A stretch of DNA of 64,000 nt from Flavobacterium endoglycinae (GCF_017352115.1 NZ_CP071448.1:3942001-4006000), one strand, 5' to 3'; shown: positions 34,627 through 43,854, numbered from the stretch's first letter. The notes: generated from the sequence alone by a model not told the origin. Numbers and translations are program-made.

Positions 34627-35445
34627 TTAATATTGTTCTCTCTCATTAGGGAAATCCTGAGATTTTACATCAGCAGCATATTGTCCGATTGCTTTTGTCA
34701 TTTCTTCGTATAAATTCAAGTAACGGCGTAAGAAACGCGGACTAAATTCATTATTCATTCCTAACATATCGTGAATAACCAAAACCTGACCATCAACACC
34801 GCCTCCAGCACCAATTCCGATAACTGGTATAGAAATACTTTCGGCTACTTTTCTAGCTAATTCAGCAGGGATTTTTTCAAGAACAACAGCAAAACAGCCA
34901 ATTTTTTCAAGCATTTTGGCATCTTCCATTAATTTTTCTGCTTCTTCTTCTTCTTTTGCACGAACGCTGTAAGTTCCGAATTTATAAATAGACTGAGGTG
35001 TTAAACCCAAATGGCCCATAACCGGAATTCCGGCATTTAATATTTTTCTAATTGAATCTTTAATTTCTTTTCCACCTTCTAATTTCACAGCGTGAGCACC
35101 GCTTTCTTTCATAATTCTGATAGAAGAACGAAGCGCTTCTTTTGAATCAGATTGATAACTTCCGAAAGGCAAATCAACCACAACCAAACCTCTTTCTACG
35201 GCACGCACAACCGATGATGCATGGTAAATCATTTGGTCTAAAGTAATTGGAAGAGTCGTTTCATGACCCGCCATAACATTGGAAGCAGAATCACCAACCA
35301 AAATCACATCGACTCCGGCAGTATCAACAATTTTAGCCATTGTGAAATCATACGCGGTAAGCATAGAAATTTTTTCTCCATTGCTTTTCATTTCAATTAA
35401 TGACTTTGTTGTGATTCTTTTATAATCTTTTTTTGCTACTGACAT
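34627..35445 (-). CDS. panB: 3-methyl-2-oxobutanoate hydroxymethyltransferase PanB
   Basis: About 272 residues from the ATG at 35445 (MSVAKKDYKRITTKS); a longer reading to 35502 overlaps the preceding gene and is not needed. Motifs: LTAYDFTMAKIVDTAGVDVILVGDS, ETTLPITLDQMIYH, DLPFGSYQ, KLEGG, GHLGLTPQS and EKIPAELARKVAESISIPVIGIGAG. It catalyses the first committed step of pantothenate synthesis. Panthothenate partners are not encoded nearby. Confidence 0.95.
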   Translation of the reverse strand: MSVAKKDYKRITTKSLIEMKSNGEKISMLTAYDFTMAKIVDTAGVDVILVGDSASNVMAGHETTLPITLDQMIYHASSVVRAVERGLVVVDLPFGSYQSDSKEALRSSIRIMKESGAHAVKLEGGKEIKDSIRKILNAGIPVMGHLGLTPQSIYKFGTYSVRAKEEEEAEKLMEDAKMLEKIGCFAVVLEKIPAELARKVAESISIPVIGIGAGGGVDGQVLVIHDMLGMNNEFSPRFLRRYLNLYEEMTKAIGQYAADVKSQDFPNEREQY

Positions 35446-35495
35446 TTTAATTTTTTTTGATGATGTAAAAGTATTGAATAATTGCAAATTGGGAA

Positions 35496-36689
35496 TCAGC
35501 AATAAAAGAATATTTCGATTGCATATAGTTTACCATCTTTAAATTCGATTCTGAATTGGCTGTCTTCCAAAATGATAGAGTAGTTGTGCGGTGATTTGAT
35601 CGAAGCTTCAATATAGGTTCCGTATTTTTCAATGAAAGCTTTTTCAGACAATGTGTGATCTAAAACTGCATTTGGATTGAATATAAGTTTATTGTTCTCG
35701 TTGATAAAAACCTTTACAATTTCGGCCTGATTTTTCTTTTCATCTACAGATGCTTGTAAATCTGGATAATAGTAAAATAAATCACTTAGGTAAACGCCGC
35801 ATTCATCGCCAATGCTTTCTTTTTTAGTAGGTTGTCCAAATATTTTTACCAGATCTTTTTGAGTAAAATATAATGATTTGGTTTTTACACCTTTTAATGA
35901 ATATTCAGCTTTTTGGGCAAATGCTGCAATTTGTTCTGGTAGTTTATGTTTGGATAAACCCTTGGCAATAGCCATATAAAGTTCAGTGTCGGCAATTAAT
36001 TTAGGATCATTTATTTGCTTGACCACTTCAGAATATCTTTGATACGCCGGAATTAATTTTGAATAATCACTGTTCCAGGCTAATTCTACAATTCTTTCGC
36101 TTAGTGTTTTGCGATCTGCAAGTGCATTGACATCAAGTTTGTCAAAATCTTTGATTAAACTATCAAAATTAGGACGAAGCCCAATAAACTTTCTTAAGGT
36201 ATATTTTGAATATTCCTCACTAAAATTGCCGCCAATGTTTACCCAGTCATTTTCGTTTACCGGTACATAATCAACAGGAACGGGATCACCTGTAAATAAA
36301 ATTTCTTTGATTTTTGAATTTTTATCGGGTAAAGCTCTTGCTTTTAAACCTGCTGCCAGAACAAAAAAATGATTCCCGCCATAATAATTATCGCCGCCTT
36401 CTAAAATTGGATTTTCGAGATCTTTTATTTTAACGTCTTTTGCATTTAATCTTGTGGCAACAAACTTTTCCTGAACATATCCTTCATTAAAATTATCTGC
36501 TTGCACTTTGTACCAGCCATTCTGACTTTCAGATAATAAACGCACTTCGGCACCATATTTAAAATATCCTAAAAAAGAAGTGGAATTTGGGGAAGTATAC
36601 AGTCGAGTATCTGAATTTAGAAAATAACGTTCCTGTGAATGCAATACAAGAGAAAGAAATAATGCAATTAGAAAGTAAAGTTTTTTCAT
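35496..36689 (-). CDS. Secreted SH3-domain protein, unknown function
   Basis: 397 residues. A signal peptide (MKKLYFLIALFLSLVLHSQ) is followed by two bacterial SH3-like domains: one at about 22-80 (TRLYTSPNSTSFLGYFKYGAEVRLL, NGWYKVQADNFNEGYVQEKFV) and one at about 110-165 (GLKARALPDKNSKIKEILFTGDPVPV, DWVNIGG). The second half is helical and then beta-rich with the unusual C-terminus ending in FFYC. Bacterial SH3 domains bind peptidoglycan or metal-bound ligands, so a cell-wall role is possible. Its stop lies about 50 bases before panB. Confidence 0.75.
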   Translation of the reverse strand: MKKLYFLIALFLSLVLHSQERYFLNSDTRLYTSPNSTSFLGYFKYGAEVRLLSESQNGWYKVQADNFNEGYVQEKFVATRLNAKDVKIKDLENPILEGGDNYYGGNHFFVLAAGLKARALPDKNSKIKEILFTGDPVPVDYVPVNENDWVNIGGNFSEEYSKYTLRKFIGLRPNFDSLIKDFDKLDVNALADRKTLSERIVELAWNSDYSKLIPAYQRYSEVVKQINDPKLIADTELYMAIAKGLSKHKLPEQIAAFAQKAEYSLKGVKTKSLYFTQKDLVKIFGQPTKKESIGDECGVYLSDLFYYYPDLQASVDEKKNQAEIVKVFINENNKLIFNPNAVLDHTLSEKAFIEKYGTYIEASIKSPHNYSIILEDSQFRIEFKDGKLYAIEIFFYC

Positions 36690-36714
36690 GAAATATTTTG
36701 ATTTTTTTTGCCGC

Positions 36715-36785
36715 GAATTTCACTAATTCCACAAATTTATGCATTTGTGTAAAAAATAAATTGTGTGAATCTGAAATTCGCGACA
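36715..36785. repeat. Inverted repeat between SH3 protein and serine lyase genes
   Basis: GCCGCGAATTTCACTAATTCCACAAATTT and the mirrored AATTGTGTGAATCTGAAATTCGCGACAAA form a long imperfect inverted repeat. It is the same kind of element as that at 41807-41860 (CCACGAATTCACGAATTT). Confidence 0.6.
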
Positions 36786-36796
36786 AAGTTTAAATG

Positions 36797-38224
36797 TTAG
36801 CAATCCGCCATATTAACTGCAATTGCCAGTCCGCCTTCAGAGGTTTCTTTGTATTTTGAGTTCATATCTTTTGCTGTTTCCCACATTGTGTTGATTACTT
36901 TATCAAGCGGTACTTTAGCATTTTTCGAATCGGTTTCAAGAGCAAGTTCGGCTGCGTTTATGGCTTTTATAGCTCCCATTGTATTTCTTTCGATACACGG
37001 AATCTGCACCAAACCGCCAATAGGATCGCAGGTTAAACCCAAATGATGTTCCATTGCAATCTCGGCAGCCATTAAAACCTGAGCAGGAGTTCCGCCCATT
37101 AATTCGCATAAAGCCGCAGCGGCCATAGAGGACGAAACGCCAATTTCGGCCTGACAGCCTCCCATTGCAGCAGAAATAGTAGAACCTTTCTTGAAAATAC
37201 TTCCAATTTCTCCGGCAACCATCAAAAATTGTTTGATTTCTTTTTCGCCAGCATTGTGGTTTTCAATCACCATATAATACATTAAAACGGCAGGAATTAC
37301 GCCGGCACTTCCGTTGGTTGGCGCTGTTACAACACGCCCTAAAGAAGCATTTACTTCATTCACGGCCAAAGCAAAACAGCTTACCCATTTTAAAATCTGG
37401 CGGAATTTAACTTCCGTTTTTCTGATTTCTTCCAGCCAGGACTGAGGATCAGTATAATTAGAAAGTCCGATAAGATTTTGGTGCATGTCAAAAGCTCTTC
37501 TTCGCACGTGTAATCCGCCTGGAAGAATGCCTTCCGAATGACAGCCAATGTACATACATTCCAACATTGTATTCCAGATACGCATCAATTCGGAATGAAT
37601 TTCTGCTTCAGAACGCATTGATTTTTCATTTTCATATACAATTTCAGAAATCGATTTGTTTTCAGAAATGGTATAATTTAATAACTCCACCGCGTTTTGA
37701 ACTGGAAACGGGAAAGCACATTTTATGACTTCTTTTTTCTTTGCATTTTCGCGTTCTTCTTTTACCACGAAACCACCGCCAATAGAATAAAAAGTAGATT
37801 CGTATTCCGAACCGTCATTTTTATATGCGGTAAATTTTAATCCGTTAGCATGAAAAGGAAGAAACTCTTTATTGAAAACAATGTCCTGAAGAAAATAAAA
37901 CGGAATTTTATATTCATCAGCCAGATTGATTTCGTTTGTATCTTCAATTGTTTTAATAATTCCAGCGATATTTTCTACCGGAATATATTCAGGATCTTGT
38001 CCGCTTAAACCCAGCATTACTGATAAATCAGTGGCATGGCCTTTTCCGGTTAAAGAAAGTGATCCATACAAATCGACTTTTACTCTCGAAATCTGATCTA
38101 AAATAGCTTCGTTTTTCAGCTCTCCCAAAAAACGTTCTGCGGCTCTCCAAGGACCCAAAGTGTGTGAGGATGAAGGTCCAACACCAATTTTAAGCATATC
38201 AAAAACAGAGATACATTCTTCCAT
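36797..38224 (-). CDS. sdaA: L-serine ammonia-lyase, single-chain iron-sulfur type
   Basis: 475 residues, the fused alpha/beta form. The N-terminal block SVFDMLKIGVGPSSSHTLGPWRAA and the middle HAFDMHQNLIG, VTAPTNGSAGVIPAVLMYY, KKGSTISAAMGGCQAEIGVSSSMAA and HHLGLTCDPIGGLVQIPCIERN identify the family; cysteines in the latter blocks ligate the [4Fe-4S] cluster. It deaminates serine to pyruvate and ammonia. It is divergent from the antiporter gene; a -7-like TATCTTTG lies on its upstream side (38251-38244). Confidence 0.93.
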   Translation of the reverse strand: MEECISVFDMLKIGVGPSSSHTLGPWRAAERFLGELKNEAILDQISRVKVDLYGSLSLTGKGHATDLSVMLGLSGQDPEYIPVENIAGIIKTIEDTNEINLADEYKIPFYFLQDIVFNKEFLPFHANGLKFTAYKNDGSEYESTFYSIGGGFVVKEERENAKKKEVIKCAFPFPVQNAVELLNYTISENKSISEIVYENEKSMRSEAEIHSELMRIWNTMLECMYIGCHSEGILPGGLHVRRRAFDMHQNLIGLSNYTDPQSWLEEIRKTEVKFRQILKWVSCFALAVNEVNASLGRVVTAPTNGSAGVIPAVLMYYMVIENHNAGEKEIKQFLMVAGEIGSIFKKGSTISAAMGGCQAEIGVSSSMAAAALCELMGGTPAQVLMAAEIAMEHHLGLTCDPIGGLVQIPCIERNTMGAIKAINAAELALETDSKNAKVPLDKVINTMWETAKDMNSKYKETSEGGLAIAVNMADC

Positions 38225-38243
38225 TGTTACAATTTTGTTATTA

Positions 38244-38251
38244 CAAAGATA
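38244..38251 (-). promoter_or_regulatory. Likely -7 element of the serine lyase gene
   Basis: TATCTTTG on the minus strand matches TAnnTTTG, 20 bases upstream of the ATG. No clear -33 TTTG precedes it. Confidence 0.45.
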
Positions 38252-38393
38252 ATTGAATAATGCAATGATGAATCGTTTTTGATTGTTAATGTTGCGGTTT
38301 TGTTAAAAAAGATATTAAATTTTAATAATTCGGCAACGAAATAAATTTAATTCCTTAATATGCAGATTGCGTAGAAAGTTCCCGTTTTTTCGG

Positions 38394-38401
38394 TATTTTT
38401 G
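38394..38401 (+). promoter_or_regulatory. Possible -7 element upstream of the antiporter operon
   Basis: TATTTTTG matches TAnnTTTG on the plus strand, about 105 bases upstream of the antiporter ATG, without a good -33 box. Confidence 0.3.
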
Positions 38402-38506
38402 TGAGGAAGTTGAATCTAAAAAATAACCCTTTCTGATGATGCTTTTCTTTCGTTTTAATTCTGAAAAAAGTCTTTCTACGATTATTAATACCACAAGAAG
38501 TTACCT

Positions 38507-40654
38507 ATGATAGAATTTTTCAGACATCTATTACACGAATTCGAATTACCACTTAGCAATCCAGTATTAATTTTTTCATTGATACTTTTCATAATTCTGC
38601 TGAGTCCAATTTTACTAAAAAAGATTAATATTCCCGGAATCATAGGTTTGATACTTTCAGGAGTTGTTATTGGTCCGCATGGTTTAAATATTCTGGCAAA
38701 AAACTCAGCCGTTGATTTATTCTCTACAATCGGACTTTTGTATATCATGTTTATTGCCGGACTTGAACTCGATATGAATGAGTTTAAAGCCAATAGAAAT
38801 AAATCTCTTCTATTCGGTTTTTTTACCTTTATACTGCCGCTTTCCATAGGATTTCCGGTTTGTTTTTATTTACTCAAATACGATTTTAATGCTAGTTTTT
38901 TAACCGCTAGTATGTTTGCCACGCATACTTTGGTGGCGTATCCTATTGTAAGTAAAATGGGAATTGCCAAAAATCAAGCAGTTGCCATAACGGTGGGAGG
39001 GACTATTTTGACTGATACCGCGGTTTTGATTATTCTGGCAGTTATCATGGGAAGCAGTCAGGGGAATTTAAATCAGGCATTTTGGATCAAATTAGGCATT
39101 TCGCTGGCTATTTTCTCAGCCATTATGTTTTTGGTGATTCCAAGAATTGCCAAATGGTTCTTTAAGAAGCTGGAAAGTGAAAAACATGCCCATTATATTT
39201 TTGTGCTTTCGGTAGTTTTCTTTGCGGCATTTTTGGCCGAAGTAGCAGGAGTAGAGCCTATCATTGGTGGCTTCGTGGCCGGATTGGCATTGAATCCGTT
39301 AATTCCGCATTCTTCTGCTTTAATGAACCGAATTGAATTTATAGGGAACTCATTGTTTATTCCGTTTTTCCTGATTTCTGTGGGAATGCTGGTTGATGTA
39401 AGTGTAATTTTAAGCGGACCAACTGCTTTAATTGTCGCTGGAACATTAAGTGTCGTGGCTATTTTCGGGAAATGGATTGCAGCCTTTTTTACACAAGTTG
39501 TTTTTAAATATTCGAAAACCGAAAGACAGTTGATTTTCGGATTGAGCAGTGCGCACGCTGCCGCAACTCTGGCCGTAATTCTGGTAGGTTTTAAAGCTAA
39601 AATCCTTGATGAAAACATCTTGAACGGAACCATTATTTTAATTTTAATTACTTGTATCGTAGCTTCTTTTGCCACCGAAAAAGCAGCGAAAAAAATTGCC
39701 ATCTGCGAAGAAGAATTTTCACATGAAGATGCCGAAAAAGATCAAATTTTAGACGAACATATTTTAATTCCGCTGGCAAAAACGTCGGCAGCAGCCAGTT
39801 TATTAGATTTTGCGCTTTTAATTAAAGATAAAAAATCATCAAATCCTGTGACATTATTAACGATTGTTCCGAATAATAGTAAAGCCGAAGAAAACATCAT
39901 GAAATACCGAAAAGCAGCGGATAAATTTGTGATTCAAGGTTCTGCTTCGGAAGTAAAAATAAATACAATTGCCCGAATCGATCATAATCCGGCAAGTGGA
40001 ATTGCAAGGACTTCAAAAGAAATCATGTCGGATATTGTGATTATAGGCTGGCCGAAAAAGACTGGTTTCTTAGATAAAATTTTTGGAGAAAATGTCGATT
40101 CTATTATTAATAATGTCGATAAGAATTTGTTCATCTGCCGATTCCCTAAAAATTTTATTGAAGAAAAAAGACTCGTTTTCATATGTCCGCCTTTTTCAGA
40201 AAGAGGTGCTGGATTTCATTTATTATTGCAGAAGATTTCCAGATTATCGCAGGAATTAAGCATTCCGATTGTACTTTATGCCGATGAGAAAACAAATCAG
40301 GCCATTCAGAATATTGCAAATCATCTGCGTTTAAATGCTAAAATTGGTTTCAAAAATGTTTCGGACTGGGATAGTTTTGATTCCATTTCAAATGATATAA
40401 AACCAACAGATTTAATTGTTTTCAATTTGTCGAGAAAAGGTTCTGTATCGTATCTTTCTATTTTTGATCGATTGCCCCAAAAATTTGATAAGCTCTTCAG
40501 CGATAATAACATTCTTTTGGTTTACCCTCAAGATGAGCGAAAAGAAAGTGCCATGGATGCTTATGAAGATTTCACAGCAACACCTCTAACGAAAGGTTTG
40601 GAAGCTATCGAACAGATTAGCCGAGGCTTGGGGAATATCCTAAAAAAGAATTAA
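38507..40654 (+). CDS. CPA2-type cation:proton antiporter with C-terminal USP-like domain
   Basis: 715 residues. The first part (about 15-400) is a 12-13 helix Na+/H+ exchanger domain with IIGLILSGVVIGPHGLNIL, LLYIMFIAGLELDMNEF, FATHTLVAYPIVSKMGIAKNQAVAITVGGTILTDTAVL and FVLSVVFFAAFLAEVAGVEPIIGGFVAGLALNP (typical CPA2 signature). The remaining 300 residues are soluble with two universal-stress-protein-like halves (HILIPLAKTSAAASLLDFAL; RLVFICPPFSERGAGFHLLL). The family exchanges Na+ or K+ for H+ at the inner membrane. It probably begins an operon with the DUF2625 and VOC genes behind it (18 and 21 bases apart). Confidence 0.9.
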   Translation: MIEFFRHLLHEFELPLSNPVLIFSLILFIILLSPILLKKINIPGIIGLILSGVVIGPHGLNILAKNSAVDLFSTIGLLYIMFIAGLELDMNEFKANRNKSLLFGFFTFILPLSIGFPVCFYLLKYDFNASFLTASMFATHTLVAYPIVSKMGIAKNQAVAITVGGTILTDTAVLIILAVIMGSSQGNLNQAFWIKLGISLAIFSAIMFLVIPRIAKWFFKKLESEKHAHYIFVLSVVFFAAFLAEVAGVEPIIGGFVAGLALNPLIPHSSALMNRIEFIGNSLFIPFFLISVGMLVDVSVILSGPTALIVAGTLSVVAIFGKWIAAFFTQVVFKYSKTERQLIFGLSSAHAAATLAVILVGFKAKILDENILNGTIILILITCIVASFATEKAAKKIAICEEEFSHEDAEKDQILDEHILIPLAKTSAAASLLDFALLIKDKKSSNPVTLLTIVPNNSKAEENIMKYRKAADKFVIQGSASEVKINTIARIDHNPASGIARTSKEIMSDIVIIGWPKKTGFLDKIFGENVDSIINNVDKNLFICRFPKNFIEEKRLVFICPPFSERGAGFHLLLQKISRLSQELSIPIVLYADEKTNQAIQNIANHLRLNAKIGFKNVSDWDSFDSISNDIKPTDLIVFNLSRKGSVSYLSIFDRLPQKFDKLFSDNNILLVYPQDERKESAMDAYEDFTATPLTKGLEAIEQISRGLGNILKKN

Positions 40655-40672
40655 AGAATAATCCTGTAATTA

Positions 40673-41416
40673 ATGACAAGAAAGTTTTCGTTTATCGCAT
40701 TGCTATTGATAAATTTTGTTACCACAGCACAAAATAAAATGAAGAAAGTAGAAGAACTAATAGATAAAAATGATCCAGGCTGGGTACTTGTAGAAGACTG
40801 GATTAAAACAGCACAAAACAAGGTTGAAATCTTACCCGTTGATCCTGCTAAAGCAAAAGACGCTTTGTACAAAACGCAGGTTACAACCCGTTCATCAATG
40901 GGAGCAGTTGTGTACATGACTGGCGGACTTTTGGTTGATGACGGATGGATTAGAATTTTGGGTTCTGGAAATGCCAAGTTTAACCGCTCGCTTCCGGATT
41001 GGAATAAAGGAAAAGCTTTTAACGAATTTGGAGAAGCTGCGCCTTATCTGTTAATTGCCGATGATGCTATTGGCGGTTTTTATCTTTTAAATGGAGGCGG
41101 ATTAGGTGCCGATACGGGAAAAATTTACTATTTCTCTCCTGACAATCTTGAATACGAACCGCTTGATATTACGTATTCGGAATTTTTAGGGTTTTGTTTT
41201 AATAATGATCTGGATAAATTTTATGAAGGAAATAGATGGAACGGCTGGAGAGATGAGGTTTCTAAAATAAAAGGCGACGAAGTTTTTAATTTTTATCCGT
41301 TTTTGTGGACAGCGGAAGGAAGTGATATCAATAAAAATTCACGAAAAGTAATTTCTATTCAAGAACAATATAGTTTGAATTTAGATTTGAGAAAACAACT
41401 TGGATTTGCTAAATAA
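40673..41416 (+). CDS. DUF2625 protein with signal peptide
   Basis: 247 residues. The N-terminal MTRKFSFIALLLINFVTTAQ is a Sec signal. The rest (KVEELIDKNDPGWVLVEDWI, TQVTTRSSMGAVVYMTGGLLVDDGWIRILGSG, LLIADDAIGGFYLLNGGG, YFSPDNLEYEPLDITYSEF, DEVFNFYPFLWTAEG) is a DUF2625 domain. A second DUF2625 gene lies at 63074-63748 without a signal, about 60% alike by eye. Function is unknown. It is 18 bases behind the antiporter gene and so likely co-transcribed with it. Confidence 0.8.
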   Translation: MTRKFSFIALLLINFVTTAQNKMKKVEELIDKNDPGWVLVEDWIKTAQNKVEILPVDPAKAKDALYKTQVTTRSSMGAVVYMTGGLLVDDGWIRILGSGNAKFNRSLPDWNKGKAFNEFGEAAPYLLIADDAIGGFYLLNGGGLGADTGKIYYFSPDNLEYEPLDITYSEFLGFCFNNDLDKFYEGNRWNGWRDEVSKIKGDEVFNFYPFLWTAEGSDINKNSRKVISIQEQYSLNLDLRKQLGFAK

Positions 41417-41437
41417 TAATTTCAAAAGACATACAAA

Positions 41438-41803
41438 ATGAATCAGAATATAAAATCAATCAGGCCTTTTATTGGAGCGAAAAATTTTGAATTATCAAGA
41501 AGTTTTTATCGTGATTTAGGATATGAAGAAGTTGTTCTAGAATCTAATTTTTCGGTTTTTAAAAGCGGTGAAACTGCTTTTTATCTTCAAGATTATTATG
41601 CCAAAGAATGGATTGAAAACACAATGATTTTTGTAGAAGTTGATGATGTTGAACGTTATTACAGCGAACTTTTAGCTTTACATCTTCCTGAAAAATACGA
41701 AGGAGTAAAACTGACACCCATTCGATATTTAGATTGGGGAAGCGAATGTTTTCTGCACGATCCCTCTGGCGTTTTATGGCATTTTGGCGTATTTAAAAAG
41801 TAA
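41438..41803 (+). CDS. VOC-superfamily (glyoxalase/bleomycin-resistance-like) protein
   Basis: 121 residues, one VOC-fold repeat pair: PFIGAKNFELSRSFYRDLGYEEV at the start, EVDDVERYYSELLAL in the middle, and GSECFLHDPSGVLWHFGVF at the end, as in bleomycin-resistance-like proteins. The usual metal-ligand pattern (His/Glu) is only partly preserved: the C-terminal 'DPSG..W.FG' is present, a first-strand His is not obvious. It is the last gene of the antiporter operon (21-base gap). Substrate unknown. Confidence 0.8.
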   Translation: MNQNIKSIRPFIGAKNFELSRSFYRDLGYEEVVLESNFSVFKSGETAFYLQDYYAKEWIENTMIFVEVDDVERYYSELLALHLPEKYEGVKLTPIRYLDWGSECFLHDPSGVLWHFGVFKK

Positions 41804-41806
41804 ATT

Positions 41807-41860
41807 TTTGTTAGCCACGAATTCACGAATTTTTCATTTTATTTCATGAAAACGAAATTC
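41807..41860. repeat. Short intergenic repeat (CCACGAATTCACGAA type)
   Basis: GCCACGAATTCACGAATTTTTC followed by TTTCATGAAAACGAAATTC: a member of the inverted-repeat family also found at 36715-36785. It lies between convergent genes and may act as a terminator. Confidence 0.4.
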
Positions 41861-41863
41861 AAA

Positions 41864-42547
41864 TTATCGTAAACAAAATTCGCCTAGAACTTTTGTATTG
41901 CTTTTGCGCTGGTACCAATCATTGTAAACCAATTCTAAACTTTTCACGTTAAATTCTCCAAAATCATAATCACGGAATTTATCTGCAATTTGAATTAATT
42001 TTGCTGGATTATGAAGTTTTTCCTGAAAACGCATTATCGTAGAATGCGCCGTTGAAATCGTGTAGCGGCTGTCGATACTTTGCTGTAAATCTGAATTTTT
42101 AAAATCTTCGCGGAGTTTATTTCGTAAATTATTCAAAGTTTCATCAGTTGGAAATCCTTGAATCATTAAAGCAGAAGGTGAGGCTGTAACTCCTTTCAAT
42201 TGAATCGTGATTTTATCAACATCCACCATACTTTTACAAATCAGCTGAATGTAATCGTTTGGCGAAATCTGATTTAAGGTAAATTGTTCCGAACAAGAAA
42301 TAATCGACATTACAGTAATATGAATATCAGAATCTGGATAAAAATATTGTTCCGGTTCAGCTTCTTTCAATTCCTGCATGAAAGATTGAATATTGGTTTT
42401 TATTTCCTCGTTTGGACGAATAAGCAATGTAATTCCAAATCGTGAATCGGATTCGTTTTTAATTTCAGAATCTATAGAATACTTCCCTTTTGAAATAGTT
42501 TCAGAAGATGTTTTGTAAAGCTCGTTGTAATGTTCGGTTAAATTCAT
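41864..42547 (-). CDS. 2H phosphoesterase-like protein
   Basis: 227 residues. Two HxT/S-like motifs, HITVM (about residue 77) and HSTIMRF (about residue 168), separated by about 90 residues, match the 2H phosphoesterase (LigT/2'-5' RNA ligase-like) superfamily; the first has the required H-x-T-hydrophobic form and the second H-S-T. It has no signal peptide. The next gene upstream is a DUF1801 gene five bases away, so the two form an operon. Substrate unknown; cyclic nucleotide or RNA 2'-3' cyclic phosphate are family precedents. Confidence 0.72.
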   Translation of the reverse strand: MNLTEHYNELYKTSSETISKGKYSIDSEIKNESDSRFGITLLIRPNEEIKTNIQSFMQELKEAEPEQYFYPDSDIHITVMSIISCSEQFTLNQISPNDYIQLICKSMVDVDKITIQLKGVTASPSALMIQGFPTDETLNNLRNKLREDFKNSDLQQSIDSRYTISTAHSTIMRFQEKLHNPAKLIQIADKFRDYDFGEFNVKSLELVYNDWYQRKSNTKVLGEFCLR

Positions 42548-42552
42548 TGAAG

Positions 42553-42921
42553 TTATTTCTTTTTCGCTTTTTCTAGATTTTCTTTCACTCTAAATTTTAC
42601 GATTTTGGTAATCAAATCATAAGGCATCGGATCTTTTAAAGGAAACTGAACAGAACCTTTACCGGATTTGTATTTCGAAAGTTGCTCCTTAAATTCTTCA
42701 TGTCCGCTTGGAAGTGCATAAAGTCCGATATGATTTTTAAAAGCAGCAAAATACACCACGATTCCGTTTTGTTCAAAAGCCGGCATTGAATAGCTGATTT
42801 TTTCTTTGGCATCAGGAGCCGCTTTCTGAATGGTGTTTCTGATTTTTTCTAAAATCTCCTGAACATCATTTGGAAAACTACCAATGTATTCGTCTATGTT
42901 CCCTGGTTTTTTAACTTCCAT
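42553..42921 (-). CDS. DUF1801 (YdhG-like) protein
   Basis: 122 residues, frataxin/CyaY-like fold by family: IDEYIGSFPNDVQEILEKIRNTIQKAAPDAKEKISYSMPAFEQNG, then VYFAAFKNHIGLYALPSGHEEF and KGSVQFPLKDPMPYDLITKIVKFRVKEN. This is the clearest of three DUF1801 proteins in the window (others at 47431 and 57384). Proposed roles in the family include iron handling, but none is proven. It precedes the 2H phosphoesterase gene by five bases and is the first gene of that operon. Confidence 0.88.
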   Translation of the reverse strand: MEVKKPGNIDEYIGSFPNDVQEILEKIRNTIQKAAPDAKEKISYSMPAFEQNGIVVYFAAFKNHIGLYALPSGHEEFKEQLSKYKSGKGSVQFPLKDPMPYDLITKIVKFRVKENLEKAKKK

Positions 42922-42962
42922 AACATTTTTTTGTTTTAAGTTTCAGGTTTCAAGTTACTTTC

Positions 42963-43276
42963 CTTTGCGGTTAAATTTTTTACGCAGAGTTCGCAAAGGA
43001 GTTTTGTGTAAAAAAAGCTTTGCGATCTTTTCATTTAATGATCCTCAAAAAAAGAACTTCGCGTACTTTGCGTAAACCTTTGCGTTCTTTGCGGTTAAAT
43101 TTTTTACGCAGAGTTCGCTAAGATATTTTAATTGCCAACTTAAACTGTATCTATATATTGAGTTCGCAAAGGAGTTTTGTGTAAAAAAAGCTTTGCGATC
43201 TTTTCATTTAATGATTCTCAAAAAAGAACTTCGCGTACTTTGCGTAAACCTTGCGTTCTTTGCGGTTAAATTTTTA
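42963..43276. repeat. Long direct duplication of an intergenic repeat
   Basis: Unit 1 (42987-43105) and unit 2 (43160-43276) are nearly identical over about 117 bases, each starting GAGTTCGCAAAGGAGTTTTG and ending TTCTTTGCGGTTAAATTTTT. The join contains a partial extra copy of the 'TTTGCGGTTAAATTTTTTACGCAGAGTTCGC' end (42963-42998 and 43089-43120). The 389-bp gap holds no gene that I can support; small open frames in it are translated repeat. Confidence 0.85.
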
Positions 43277-43310
43277 TACAGAATTGACAAATCTTTTCGA
43301 TTAAATAGAA

Positions 43311-43778
43311 TTAAGCAAGTCCTTTCGGAAAACGATCTAAAACTAAATTCAATAGTAAATTGTGTTCCAAATAGGCTTTTGCACCAGCTAAAACTAATGT
43401 AAAACCTTCCGTTGAATTTCGGACTTGATCGATTATTTTATCAGTATCGCCTTGAAAACCAGAGTTCGTGATACTGACAAAAGTTTCGTTTTCATCCAGC
43501 GGACTAAAAACCCATTCTACTAAAGTTATTTCATCAGGATTTCCCCATTCAATGACGATTTTTTTATTTTCTTGTACAACCAACGTGGTAACGGAAAGCG
43601 AGAAACCGTACATTTCCCAAGTCCATTCTGTTTTTTGATTTTCCTCTAATTTCCCAGAACCTTTTGTAAACCAGAATTTACGGGTGATTTCGGGATCAAT
43701 AAAAGCTTGAAAAACTTCAGAAACAGGTTTTCTAATCAGCATTTCGGCCTTTGCATATTTATTGTTTTCTGTTTTCAT
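43311..43778 (-). CDS. SRPBCC (AHSA1-like) domain protein
   Basis: 155 residues: NKYAKAEMLIRKPVSEVFQAFIDPEITRKFWFTKGSGKLEENQKTEWTWEMYGF is a typical START/AHSA1-type N-terminus with a lipophilic cavity, and the second half (VVQENKKIVIEWGNPDEITLVEWVFSPLDENETFVSITNSGF) completes the fold. It probably binds small hydrophobic ligands. A second SRPBCC protein is at 52075-52560. It is a single gene; the repeat block lies directly downstream. Confidence 0.88.
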   Translation of the reverse strand: MKTENNKYAKAEMLIRKPVSEVFQAFIDPEITRKFWFTKGSGKLEENQKTEWTWEMYGFSLSVTTLVVQENKKIVIEWGNPDEITLVEWVFSPLDENETFVSITNSGFQGDTDKIIDQVRNSTEGFTLVLAGAKAYLEHNLLLNLVLDRFPKGLA

Positions 43779-43854
43779 TGTTTTATAGGTTTGAAGTTAA
43801 GTGTTAGAAGTGAAACGTAAATATAATTCTAAATTTTTTATTTTCACATCTACT

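Noticed and set aside
35446..35502. 19-residue N-terminal extension of PanB
   Set aside because: It overlaps the end of the SH3 protein gene and is not needed; the ATG at 35445 gives the normal PanB N-terminus.
41864..42547. Bona fide 2'-5' RNA ligase
   Set aside because: Only the two HxT/S motifs are shared; the length and the rest of the sequence do not allow more than a superfamily call.
42963..43276. CRISPR array
   Set aside because: Only two long units, about 117 bases each, with no short regular repeats and spacers; it is a duplicated intergenic element.
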